In this document: positions 1 to 13,200 of the stretch, piece after piece
How the letters are laid out: each line of letters starts with the position of its first letter
Numbering within the stretch: the first letter of the stretch is position 1
NCBI GenBank assembly: GCA_964007475.1
Contig: OZ023275.1
Span: 8,404,829 to 8,468,828, forward strand
Direction: 5' to 3'
Length of the DNA stretch: 64,000 bases
Source of the DNA: Hybos culiciformis
Lineage: Eukaryota > Arthropoda > Insecta > Diptera > Hybotidae
Notes under the pieces: model-generated
Databases searched by the model: none
What the model was told of the DNA's origin: nothing
Seen by the model: only the letters and a program-made list of their open reading frames with translations
Program-made: the position numbers and the translations under genes

Positions 1-420
1 AAGATACAATTTTCAGGAGGACTTATTTTTATATTTTTTTAATACTTTTTCTGCAGAATATTTTTTTAGACGTCTAATGACTTACAAAATACATAAGTGA
101 AATTTTTATTCAGAATATTTTTTTTTATTAAAAAACTGTTCAGGAGAATCACTAATATTTTTATTTATAATTAATTTGTTTTTCAAAAGTAACCGCCAAT
201 TTATTGTACACCGTTTTACTATAAATGGCTTAAAAAAAGATACAACTTCCATCCGTGACGTCATTGCTTTTTTTAGTATTTTTGTAAATTTTGACATTTT
301 GTCACAAGATTTCTGTCAGCTGACCTTTTGTTGAAGAAGAAAATTTAATTATTTTAAAGTTAAAATTTTATTTTTTAAAGTTTTTGTTTAATAAAATTTG
401 TTAATAATAAAAAAGCAAAT
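1..420 (+). promoter_or_regulatory. Upstream region of the V-ATPase subunit D gene
   Basis: This segment lies directly before the ATG at 421 and must hold the promoter and 5' UTR. Two short palindromes stand out from the AT background. A perfect CRE octamer TGACGTCA is at 256-263, and the ten-base palindrome GTCAGCTGAC, containing the E-box CAGCTG, is at 315-324. No clear TATA box at a defined distance is visible, and I could not place the transcription start. An open frame on the minus strand at 106-297 is low-complexity and is not treated as a gene. Confidence 0.5.
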
Positions 421-2001
421 ATGTCTGGAAAAGAACGATTAGCAATTTTTCCATCTCGGGGGTAAGTTAGTTTTGAAAAAAAAAAAAAAAATAAGAGAAA
501 AATTATGAATGACGACTTTGATGGCAGATTGGTATACTGCAACTTTTATGAGTTTTGGTTTTTTTTAAAATTGATTTTTTTAGGGCTCAAATGTTGATGA
601 AAGCCCGATTGGCTGGAGCACAAAAGGGTCATGGATTGCTTAAAAAAAAGGCAGATGCGTTGCAAATGCGTTTCAGGCTTATTTTGGGAAAAATTATCGA
701 GGTTAGTGTTTCAATAGGAAAACAAAATATGATCTTTTTGTAGAAGGTATTCTTAATCAATGGTCTAATTTAGATATACGTCACTTTGTTTTTTAGCCCA
801 TTAGAGCTCAAAATTCGTAGGATTTTAAGATAATACATAGCCCTTACTTTATTTTTAACTTATCCTGTGAAAAACTCAAATTATAAAATACAACGGGCTT
901 CGGTAAACATAACAATAAAATAAAATTCTGATAAAACACGAATTTTAAATTATTTACCTAATCACTTTAGAATTAATAGAAGTTCAACAAATTCTTAAAA
1001 TTTGAATTTAGGTTAACCAACTTCTAACTACCAACCGAATAAGGTTGGTCAATCATATTTTGTTCTAAAATATTATGCTCAAAAACATTGTTCAACGAAT
1101 ATCACAAAATTACACTTTACCTGTAATAGAGAACAGAGCAATTTTCATTTGAGACATAATAATAAAAACTTTAATCTCAACCCGTTAAATTTTTTTTTTT
1201 TTTAAAGGCTGAGTTTAAATTAGTTTTCTTTTAATTTAAGACTAAAACATTAATGGGAGAATTAATGAAAGAGGCTGCATTTTCATTAGCTGAAGCTAAA
1301 TTTGCAACAGGTGATTTTAATCATGTTGTTTTACAAAATGTCACAAAGGCTCAAATAAAAATTCGCACCAAAAAGGATAACGTTGCTGGTGTAACATTAC
1401 CAGTATTTGAATCTTATCAAGATGGTTCAGATACCTATGAATTGGCTGGTTTAGCTCGTGGTGGACAACAATTGTCAAAATTGAAGAAAAATTATCAGAG
1501 TGCAGTTAAATTGTTGGTTGAATTAGCTTCATTACAAACATCATTTGTCACTTTAGATGATGTTATCAAAATAACTAATCGACGTGTTAATGCTATTGAA
1601 CATGGTAATGTATCTAATAAAATTATGTGTATCTACTACACTATAAATTTTAATACTTATTTGAATTGAAATTCAAATATTAAATAAATTATTAATCTCT
1701 ATGATAACACTCAAATTCATAGAAATTAGATTTATCTTCAAACTATTCTGCTAATATATCTACTAATACAATTTTCTTTTCAGTAATTATTCCTCGTATC
1801 GATCGTACATTAGCATACATTATTTCTGAATTGGATGAATTGGAGCGAGAAGAGTTTTATCGATTGAAAAAGATTCAAGATAAAAAACGTATTGCACGTA
1901 AAAAAGCTGAAGAGAAAAAGGCTGAATTATTACTTGCTGGTATTGACGTTCGCAATGAGTCAAATATGTTAGATGAAATGGAAGATGATGTTTTATTTTA
2001 A
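421..2001 (+). CDS. Vha36-1: V-type proton ATPase subunit D (four exons)
   Basis: Exons are 421-461, 584-701, 1241-1604 and 1784-2001, all with GT-AG introns. They sum to 741 nt, giving 246 aa, the usual length for this family. The protein starts [16 protein letters not shown] and continues through the strongly conserved blocks [40 protein letters not shown] and [12 protein letters not shown], ending in EDDVLF. Subunit D is the central-stalk rotor part of the cytosolic V1 sector; it couples ATP hydrolysis in the A3B3 head to proton pumping by Vo in lysosomal, endosomal and apical membranes. The long helical N- and C-terminal arms that form the coiled-coil shaft are visible. The start is fixed by homology. 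Introns are 122, 539 and 179 bp with nothing notable inside. The symbol follows Drosophila usage. Confidence 0.97.
702..1240 (+). other. Intron 2 of the V-ATPase D gene
   Basis: This 539 bp AT-rich intron lies between the donor gttagtg after codon GAG and the acceptor tttaag before ACT. Both neighbouring exons are in phase 0 and join conserved family sequence (GKIIE then TKTLMGE). I see no open frame or repeat of note inside. Confidence 0.85.
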
Positions 2002-4226
2002 TTTAATCGTAAAATTTACCAAAAATTCTAATACAGAAATATTTGCTGGATCATTAAATCACGGAATAATTAAGATCATTTTCCTTGTATTATTAAAATA
2101 TTGTTTATTGTGTTTTTACTTTTAAGAAAAAGTTGTAAATGTAATTAAAATTCTATCAATATAAATCGTTAAAATTGTTTTTTATTTCAAATCCTAGCCT
2201 AAATAGTATAATAATGATGTAAAAATACTGAATTGATCTATTAAAAACTTCAACATACTTTCAATTTTGATTTAGATAAAAATAAAAATATTTTATAAAA
2301 GGATTATTTTTCGATATTTTAGTTTCAGCATTTTGATATTTTGAACATAAGATAAATTGTTTTTGTAATTTTTGCTTGATATGAATTGAATGAATTCTCA
2401 ATAACTAACCCCTCTAAATTTTCGAAATTAGGTTAAGTGGTATTTTTCGTAAATTCTATTCTCTATTTTGCTCAGCATATTCGATGTAACAACTATTTGT
2501 GGTTTACATTTTCAAACGAAACTAAAATAGGAAAATATAAATAATTTCATGAAGATAAATTAATTTAATAAAAAACCACTTTATTATTATTCTTTTAAAA
2601 ATATTTATTTTAATTTAGATGCTTCATATACTATAATAATATAATAATTGTATATAATTAATCTTTTTTATTTAATTCTAAGTTTTTAACAATATGTCAT
2701 TTATAAATGTATCACATATTCAGCATTAAGTTAGGAAGCAACAAGAAGAAATTATAGTTTTGTTAATTTTTACAAATTTTTTGTAGTTTACATATTATGA
2801 GTATATTAGTATATTTATATATTATTTCTGTTTTCGACTTCAAAAATTAAGGATTATTAAAAAAATTATTTTTGGCTTCCACTACTATAATGCACCATAA
2901 TTTTTATGCATTAAAATTTAGATCTAATCTAATGCTTATCAAATATTTTTTCCCGAAAAAATCTAAACATATTGCAAGTAAAATTGTGTTGTGTTGTATA
3001 CTATTAGGTAATAAATTATAAATTATATATTTTATTTGCAATATGAAGTAGATGTTTTTAAAACCCATCACCTTTTTATGACATCATTAATTGATAGAAC
3101 TATACCCAAGCACCGTAGGTATCAATCAAATTTTTTTTTATTTTATTAATATTTTCTGTATTTTTTTTACTTTAATAACTTATATTGTGACCGTTTAAAT
3201 CATTTGAATTTGGATATATATAATATAAATTTAATAAAATTATATTTTATATAAATGTTTTGTTTTTAATTCTTTTAGTAATGAAAAATTACAAAACTAA
3301 GAGACACGAAATTTTGGAATTTTTTTTACTCATTTTAAATACATAAATTGCATTTGAAAACTTAAAACATTTAATTCTAGATTTTTTTAAAAATAAATAA
3401 TATTATGTAATTAAGAGAAAAAGATAGTCAATGAAATAATTTTTTAAATTTTACAATTTAATATTAAAATCTTTCCATCAAATTTCTTTTTACGAAAGAA
3501 AATATTTATGTATTTTTTTTTTAATCATCTTCAAATTATACGAGTTTTTTTTTAATCAGTCTTGAAAATAACTAATAAAAAATATTTCTTTTTTTTGAAT
3601 TCTATTAGGTATTTTGTTTTCATGATTTATATTTTAATTCATGCTTCAAAAAAAATTAGAAATAGGTACGTAACTAATGATATCTTGTTATCAATCAGAA
3701 TTTAAGAAGAAGAAACACCTTACTAAATTACAACGATATCTTTTAACACAAATAAATAATTCTTAGAAAACAAACTATTAACAAATGTAATTATAATACA
3801 AATCTAAAACCAGATTTAGATCCTCAAATAGAAATCGAATAAGACTATAGTATTTATTCAAAAATAAAATAAAAATAATCATTTAGTCGTATGAAAATTA
3901 GAAAATTGTGAAATAGTTGATTTATTATGATTGTATGAAAAAAGTCTCGCTTAGATACATATTTTGTAATGTAGGTTTTGCTCTGTTGTTTCAAGGCTTC
4001 GAAATATATTTTTTTTGATGATTATAATGATTATAATGATTACGTTAATGTTTTATGGACTAAAGTCGATTTTACAGAACTTCGAGAATCATTTTGATTA
4101 TAGAAAAGTATTTTTGTATTATTTGGAATAAGGAAATTCTGTTTTAAATTAAGATGTTAGTAAATTTTTTGTAAATTAGTTTTATATATTGTTTTTGAGA
4201 TAATAATTATTTTTAATTAGGATTCA
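2002..4226. other. Intergenic region between V-ATPase D and the ZP gene (converging 3' ends)
   Basis: About 2.2 kb of very AT-rich sequence sits between two converging 3' ends. It should contain the 3' UTRs and polyadenylation sites of both neighbours; several ATTAAA-like hexamers lie shortly after 2001. A short 9-base direct repeat (ATAATGATT type, three units) is near 4018-4042. I see no coding sequence. Confidence 0.6.
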
Positions 4227-7200
4227 TTAATACACTCTTCCATAAGGAAGTTGAGCATGATATGGTGATAAAAGTAGTTTACTTCCGAATCTTCCTGATT
4301 GTGCGGATTCACTAAAATTAAATATAAAAATTTTGTTATCTATATTGACAATGTTTTTTAAGTGCTATCCAAATATTAAAAAAAAAATGTATATATATAT
4401 ATATATATATAAATAAATCTTTTTTGTCATTTAGATTAAGATAAAAATGTTAATAATACTAAAATATATTTTCTTATTACCTCGAGGAGAAAATACTTGT
4501 GCTTCCAGCATGTGAACTATTTGGATGTCTATTTCGCGTCTTGGATCGTATCAGACAACAAACTGCTATTATAACGGCACTTAAAAATATAAGACCTAAA
4601 AAGCAAAACGCTAATGCTAAATTGGAGAGCGATAGGCATAAAACACCATCAGAATTTTGATTACTTCTAGTTCGGGCTGGATATTCTTCTGCTAAATATA
4701 AAAACCGAATCAATTTTTTTTTTTTTTCGAAATTTATTTTAAATAAAATAAATTGAATTTATTTTTGCAATATTCTTATCAAAAAGTGACTTGAAATCAT
4801 TTCATCAATGATAACATAAATCATTAGGAAACTCAAGTTCTTTCTAACAAAAACATATACATATCAATAAATATTATAATTATTTTAAATTATTATTTTA
4901 TTTTCTTTTTAATTAAGTTATTAATAAAATTTTCAAAAGTATATTTACCACTCAAATTATAATTTCTTAAAGGATCTATTTCAATCTGTGGTGCACTAAC
5001 AGCTGCCGAAAACATAAAAAAAAATATATTAATTTCACCAGTAATTTTCTATAAATTTTAGCACAAAGAAATGAATAAACTTTTATTATTACAATACAAA
5101 TAAAAATGTTTAATTTTAAAATTTTTAAAAGTAAAAATTCGTTCAGCAAAAAAAAAAAATTGAAATTTCAATAAATTTTCCAAATTTCAATAACGAATAA
5201 CAAAACAAAATAAAATGTATCGATTTTTATCTAAATAAATTTAATAAATAATTTAAATTATGTAATTTGTTCGTTTCTCTTTTATTTTAAAATCTAGAAA
5301 ATTATTAATAATTATACAAACCTAATGAATTGAAGACCTCTATTTTTGTCAACAAATTATCAGGTGGAAGAATATCCTGCAAACTATCTTTATTATCATT
5401 ACAATCCACCTAACAAAATTAATTGAAATAAAAATAATGTAAAACAAATAAAATAAAAATATTAAAATACATTAAAACTTTAATGGTCAAATCATAAAAA
5501 TAATTTATTTAATCTGAACTTATTTATATATTTGTTGGCCGATTTACGTTTAGCTTGAATTTTTACCAAAAATTATATATTAGACTTTATATTATTATTA
5601 AAAAAATACTGAAATTAATATAGCACTCATAAAGTAAATGGTCGTTGAACTAGGAAGAATATATTTAACGAAAATAGAATGTAATTACTTCAATTTTTTT
5701 TTAAATATAGTTTCTCGCTTTTAAAATAATAAAATATTTTACTACTCAAGACAAAAGCATTTGATTTTGTAATAAATTTTTTTAATACATTTTCAAATAA
5801 ATTATCTTTATTATATATAAATGTATATAATAGTTTATAATAATATTATGTAGGCATAGTATGTAAAATTTAGCGGTTTTTGTATTTTTATAATTTTTCA
5901 AATAGATTTTAAAATATAAATAAAAATAATAGCCGTATTTATAATGAATTTATCGGTAGCTAGTTATGATTATTAAATAAAAAATTTTTATTAAAGAAAT
6001 TAATTTATTTTTACTGTTTTTTTTTCCTATTTCTTTTTTAATTAATTATTTTTCGTTATATTTTCAGTAAAGTAGTCTATTGTAATTATTAAGGCATTCA
6101 TGTTTGTTAAGTATAATTTCTAATAGTAGGTATATGACTACACTTACATGTGGACATTTTCCTTTGCATAATTGAACATTACATGAAATGTGTAGGCGTT
6201 CTCTATCTGGAAATTTAAACGCTGGAAAACTTGAAGTGTACAATTTTTCAACTAAATCATCTTTATGAGGTTTAGACCATCCCTCCTCGGCCGGTCGAAT
6301 TCTTGTACGTAAGGCTGGCATAACCTTTACAAAAAAAATAAAATAAAATTGTTGTTATGATAATTGTAAAATAATTTTTTTCTGAAGAAGAGGTTTTTTA
6401 TCATACACTTTAGAATTTAAAAATTGGTTAAACAAAATATGAAATTGTATGTTATAATAAATGAAATATTAACTTTTCAAAATTTCGATAATATAAATTT
6501 TAAACTAAATTATGCTTAGGATAGGATCTATAAGTCACATCGTAATACTACCACTAAAATGCTAAGCTCCACTTCGAAATAAAATTAATTCAACATGAAG
6601 CTTTGAATTTTTATGTTCGTTGAATATCAATCAAAATCTTTCTAATACTTACTATTAAAATTTATTATGTGTGTCATCGTGAATTTTTCAGAAAAAAAAA
6701 AAAAATATATAACAAAAATGTTTATTTTATGTTCTTTTTTGTAATTGATAAAAAAAAAACAAAAAAACGTTATTAAATGAGGCAAATTCAAGGATTTATA
6801 ATTATTGTAGAATTTTTGTCATAAAAGTCCAAGTAAGGTACTCTTAAAATGGTTCTACCTTCTTTATATATACCCAACTCGAAAAATAATAATAAATACA
6901 TTGTACATTAAGACTTTAGGTTTCAATATGTTATATATTTTCTAAGCTTAACACTTGCAAAATGTATATACTCAATTCAATCGAATATAAACCAAATCGA
7001 AAGTGTATGTATACAGATTAATATTTGATAAATTAATTTTTTTATTTCACATTGTGATTTTGAAAATAAAGGAAAATTAACATTTATCATCATCAAATAA
7101 CAACACCTGTGAACTTAATTAGTTCAAATTACAAGCTAGATTATACGTGAATATATTAAATTTCTCATCTTTTTCAATATTGTATGTATGAAAATATTAA

Positions 7201-10200
7201 ATAGATAATAATTATAAACTTATTATTAAAAATTATAAGAAAAATGATGAAAATAATGTCGTAATAATAATCTTATTTTAAACTATATCTAACTATATTA
7301 TAATAATAGGAATAAATACAAGGTTGTTGTCCCTGGTATGTGTTATATAAATAAAAATTATATTGTTATTATTATTATTATGCAAAGAAATATTTACAAA
7401 ACCTTGTAAAGTTCAACGGAAAATAAAGATAAAATATTTTAAAAACTCATAATAAAATTGCACATTTGGTGCTGCTTTTATCTAAAAAAAAAAAAGAAAA
7501 ACACTTTCATTTTTTTTTTTAAATAATTTTCGCATGAATAATATGGGAAAATCTATCTTCTTTTTCTTTTCGTGTTAGTCTATAAAACAAAAGAAAAATA
7601 ATTAAAGCACATAAATTGAAGAAATATTTTATTTTGAAATAAATTAAGATCTTTAGTAAAATATGAGCAAAGGAAGTCAAAATTTTAAAATCTAATTATT
7701 GTTTTTATTTTAGATTCGAAATGATAATTAGATTAGAAATTGAGCAACTATATTATATTGGTTTAATATTAGATTAGTGTATACAGGCGACTTAAAGAGT
7801 TTTTGTGTTGCACTAAAATATGAATCCGATAAAATCGGATAAAATTTACTAAATAAAACTATAATACGAATGATTTAAAATAGAAGATGAAACCTCTTTT
7901 CTAAAGTAATTTTCACAATATCGACTATCACTGGCACTCCGATTAATATTTCTTTTATAAAAAAACGAGTGTTAAAATACAAATAATTATAATATAATTT
8001 AATTATTTTTTTTATCATGTCATATTTCATTCGTATTTAAATTTTTAACAATTTTATATTTAATTTTTTTTAGTTGTAAAAAGATTCATTATATTTTGAG
8101 ACATCTTATTGTATTCTCGTCTACGCAATTTCACTTATGTAAATTGTATAAATTTTCTTATTTGAATGAGATTTTATATATAAATATTACACGGTTTTTG
8201 TTTTTTTTCTGTTGAAAATTGTATTAAAATTAATTAATTCCAAGTTCACATTGAATTCTTGAAAATTTACTTTTAATGTTGATATTATAAACAGAACATA
8301 ATATTATAAATAAAAACTCTTATCTTTATATGGCCATTTTCATAGTTACAAGAATATGCAGCTGATTCAATTTTTTAAGCAAAATATTCTGTTAATTTTT
8401 TTTATCTTTCTTTAGATACTCTTCTTTATAATTTATTGATAAATAATATAATTAAATTGATAATGGATAAAATTTTACCACTTGTAATTAAGTGAAAATA
8501 ATAAAATATAATTTGAACCAAATACCATATGCAGAACATTAGATTTTTTTCAAATGTTGACTTGATGTTACTTTATTTCTACCGATAAATTATAAAGATT
8601 TATATATACTTGGTTGAAGACATACTTTTGATAATTTTCCATTTCAGACACTACAACTTTGTAATCTAAATGTACATACCCCCGCGTATTCAATAAGTGT
8701 TTGAAGATGCCCTTGCTTAACAAAATATATAAATTTTTTTGTTACATCAATATTATATAGTATTTAATTTAAAGATAAAGTATGTGTAGTTACGAAATAT
8801 ATATATATTATAAATATTAACTTTTTAATACTTTATTTGAAGTATTATATACTTACATTAATTAATTTATTTTATTTTATTTTTAAAGTGAAACGTTTAA
8901 ATTTAAAAATATTTACATAATTTTTTAGGTTTAATGTAATTAAAATTTAATGAAGTAATTATGTTTTAAGTTTATTAAACGGAACATAGGCACGTACGTA
9001 GCATTCTCGCTTTTTATAATTTATTATGAGTTATAAATTAACGTGAATAATACTAAAGATAGTATTAAATTAAAGGTACATGCATTATTGTTATTTTATT
9101 TTAAATTCTTTTATAATACCGTTCAGGTGTATAATTTATTATTATTATACTATTATATATGGCTATTATATTGGGATTATTTTTACTATATAGGAAACTT
9201 AATATAGGAAATTTTTTAGATTAAAAATTAAGCTAGAAAATTATTAAAAAATTCGAATATAGTAGAATTGAGTATAATTTTATTGGAAAATAAAATAATT
9301 TTGCAGTTCATCAAACATCATATTTAAATATTCATTATAATCCTATAGTGAGTGTTCTGTCAAGAAATCTATTGTCTTGAAAAAAAATATAACTAACTTA
9401 TTCATTATTTATATTATACTAGAAAAAAGCCTGCACAGAAAAAATAGTGCAGGCCTAGCCTAGTAACTATGCGTTGATTTTTGTCATTTCGAAAAGAATG
9501 CTTTTATTTTTTTATTAATAAAGTACGCCTTGATTTTTTTTGTTTATATTTTAAAGTTTTTATCAAAGTACGCCTTGCATTCAGTGTTGCATAGTCATTC
9601 GGTTATTTTATTTATTATTTACGTTAAAAAAAATAAATAGAGGAAAGCGCCAACACTGCCAAGGTCGTTTAAGAGGTGAGTTCACCTTTTATTATATTAG
9701 ATTATATAGTAATTAAAAAACAATAAAACACTTTAATCATTTTTAATTAATTCTGTATTTTTAAGGTATTTAATTCTACGAAGGAAGAATAACTTCTTCA
9801 CTTCATTGATTTATCCTTGAGTTTTTGAATACCAAAGTGTGAATAACTTTTTTTTAAAATACAAAACTGAATGTACCTATAACATACATATTTGTTGGTA
9901 TGTTGATGCATATACCTTCTTTTGTTCATATATAATCAGTTTTTTATGATATATAGAAGAATAGTTATTAGTTACTAAAATAGAAGAAACGATAGCGTGA
10001 AAAAATAATATATTTTTTTATTTATTTATTTTAATTTTAATGAATCATTAATAATAAAATATTTTATTATTTTCAGTAGTTATTAAAACTGTATTTTTTT
10101 GTTAAAATTTTAATAAACTTTAAGAATTGAAGAGCTCAGATGCAGCTATGTATGCATAATTTAATTGATATTTTTATTATTTGATTTCATGAGGGTTCGA

Positions 10201-13200
10201 ACGTATAATTAAAAAATAAGTTTAAAAAAAATAATGTCGAAAATGTAAATTACAATAATTGAAAGTGGTTAGTGGTATACGTATAGTAACTTTGAAATGT
10301 ACTTAGTACAAAGTTAAAACATTAAATCCATTAAAAAATTCATTCGTGCTGCTCTTCGTTTAAAAAAAAACTCATTAATAGCACTTTTGGATAAGTTGAG
10401 TTATATATCGCAAAAGAATAACTAATATTTTTATTAAAAACTTTCTTAAGCCCTTTCTTTACTAGTTCATAAGCTAAAGAGTCTTATAAAAATAGGTTTT
10501 CTGTAATTTTTAAGTTTCTCGTTTCCACAATTTAGTTAACAAAGGGTCTAAAAATTAACATCAAAAATTTGGAAAATAATAAAACTAAAATTATTATTCA
10601 GTTTCTTAGTTCATTACATAATAACGTTATGTAACAATATTAGCTTAGCCTCCAAGAAAGCAAATAAAGGCAATTCAAATTTTATAAAATTAATAGTTTT
10701 CAAAACATTCGGCCTTCTAAGCAACATTTAACAACTTATAAATTTTATTTCATCGAAAAAATTTAAATAAAAAAAAATAGTAGAAAAAAACACCTAAAAA
10801 TTAAAGAAAAAAAAATTTCCTTTAAATTAAAATACAATGCGAGCTAATATAATTAATACTGATCAAATGAAATAAATAATTTATGCAAATACAGAATAAA
10901 GAAGATTTAAAAAAAAATATGCAAGAACGAGTTATATCTATTCAAATAGGTTAATTTTTCAGTTAAAGAAATAAATAGGTAAATAAAAATTAAAATATTT
11001 TGTTTTTTTTTCTGCTGAATAAATGCACTGACCTTTAAAATTATTCAACCAACAATTTCGTTGATGAAATTAATTCGTAATAATTTTTTTTCACAAATGC
11101 ATATATATACGAAAGATAATATATTTATCTTCTTAAATCATTAAATTTGTATACAAAACAAATATAAATATCTTCTTTGAATGGTATATTTATTAATTTA
11201 ATGAGTAAATGAGTTTTTCAGGTACAAATTAATAAAATTCTAATAAATGGATTGCTCCAATTTATTTCTTATATGAAATAAAATACTTCTCTTGTAAGAT
11301 TCGCGCATGTTTGTTTATCTGTAAATAATATAATCGAGGGAAACATTGAAATCTGCTGACAATTGTCGAAGAACGGAGCCATAATTTATTATTGTCTTAA
11401 TTAATGTAAAAACTCTGAATTATATGAAGAATTCTTAGATTTTTAAAATGAAATGCTCCAAAAGAGTTCAGTATTATATTACTTATAATTACTAATTACT
11501 ATACATAATATTACTAATTACTATACATAATATATACTTATATAGGATTTTATCAAATTAAAATTCTAAATATAATTTTTATGAATCTTTTATAATATAG
11601 ATTTGATATTAACTTGTATTTGATTATATTTCATTATAATATACAGATTAAGGGAAATCAATGAAATGAAGTTTACAAAAAAGACAAGAAACTGAAACGT
11701 ATAATAAACATGAACTCAAAAATTAATGAATTGAAAAAATTAACACGGAACAACCGCTTTATTCAGAATCAGAATTATAATAAAGTATTAATGAAATATA
11801 TTTCTAATTAATTTACAGATGACCCAAAAATAAATTTCAGATAATGTTATCTTTAGGCTTAAAAAAAAAAATGTTTTTAAGTTTTCATAATTGGGAAAAA
11901 TTAGCAAAAAACAAAACAAAAGAAAATATTTTTAATTATATTTTGTCTACCTCTCCGTTAAACAAGCTTCTTAATAGCTTATTATAATACTTATTTATAG
12001 TGTTATAATAAAACTTTCACACATTTAAATTAACATCACATTATAAAATATAAATTAAAAAATTCATGCTGGTCAATTCTTTTGAATTAAAAAAATAATA
12101 TATAAATATAAATATATAAAAAAATATTAAACTTATAAAAAATTAGCAATTTCATTGTATGGAATTGATAATAAACTATCTCTAATAAACATTATGTATG
12201 CATTGTAAATACTCTGCTTTATATCAAAAACAAAATTTAACCCATAAAATTTTTTAATTATATTTTTATGTATAATATATATGAATGTACATTTGTATAT
12301 CTATGTGTAAATTATATGAGATTTTAATGACTTAATTTAGTAAATTAAAGTGATTTTTCAATTCGCACAATAATTATAACAATCATATCCAATAGATATG
12401 ATTTGATCAGCTTTATCTAAAATTAAGTTGCATAAGCTTTATCTAGACAAATCTTAATTTAAATGAACTAAGTTTTGGAACTTTGGAACTTTGAAAATCT
12501 AAGCTCAAATTATGCAACTATGCGGACTTATTAGCCTATATATAGATTCAGATCATAATATTATATAAAATAATAGTAAGGTTCTATGTTATCTTTTAAC
12601 ATAAAAATATTTTTAAGTTTTCGCTAAGAAGTTAACAAATACATAATATTAATATTTACCTGTTCATCGATTGGACACCCGCGCTTATCAATTAATTTTT
12701 GTGACGTGTCTCCAAGACCATCTAAAGCTTGGCATTCAACTACACGAATGTCTATACTACCTAAATGTCAAAACAATAAATTTTAAAAGTTGTCTGCCAT
12801 ATAATTTATAGAACTACTGTTTATTACCTGGCAAAACTGCTCTTACGGTAAGCGTTGTATTGTTTCCCACTGTTTAAATGAAATGAAATTTAATAATCAG
12901 AAAGAATAGGAATAATTTGAAGTTTTTCGAATATAAATGAGAATAATATATCAAATATTAATAATGTTTATATGTATGTACCTTCTACAAATCCAGTATC
13001 AGCACTATTACTATCACCAGAACCCAGTTCTAACCAGATTCTAACACGAGGTGGCGGTAAAGTTGGATCTGGGTCTGTTATAAAAATTTTTTCTGAGATA
13101 TTTTCATCCGTATTCGAAGATCTCATGCGACCGTTTCTGCAAAAAAAATTATAATTTGAAAAGAAATAAAAATTGATAATTGTCATTAATCCTCACCTAT

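Larger units (their letters stand above)
6325..12659 (-). other. Large intron 5 of the ZP gene
   Basis: This 6.3 kb AT-rich intron separates the exon coding GCPIDEQ from the exon coding VMPALRTRI; both edges are phase 0. I find no gene inside. Small structures are an 8 bp hairpin at 9429-9454, a 13-base direct repeat (AAAGTACGCCTTG at 9520-9532 and 9565-9577), an 8 bp inverted pair CAGTGTTG/CAACACTG (9582-9589, 9651-9658) and a 22 bp tandem duplication at 11491-11534. The rest is low-complexity A/T sequence. Confidence 0.6.

Noticed and set aside
106..297. 63-codon open frame on the minus strand upstream of the V-ATPase gene
   Set aside because: Lys/Asn/Phe-rich low-complexity translation in the promoter region, with no homology and no splice context.
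10132..10202. AGCTCAG followed by GGGTTCGAAC, resembling tRNA promoter boxes
   Set aside because: Spacing is too long, no cloverleaf stems form, and no acceptor complement is present.
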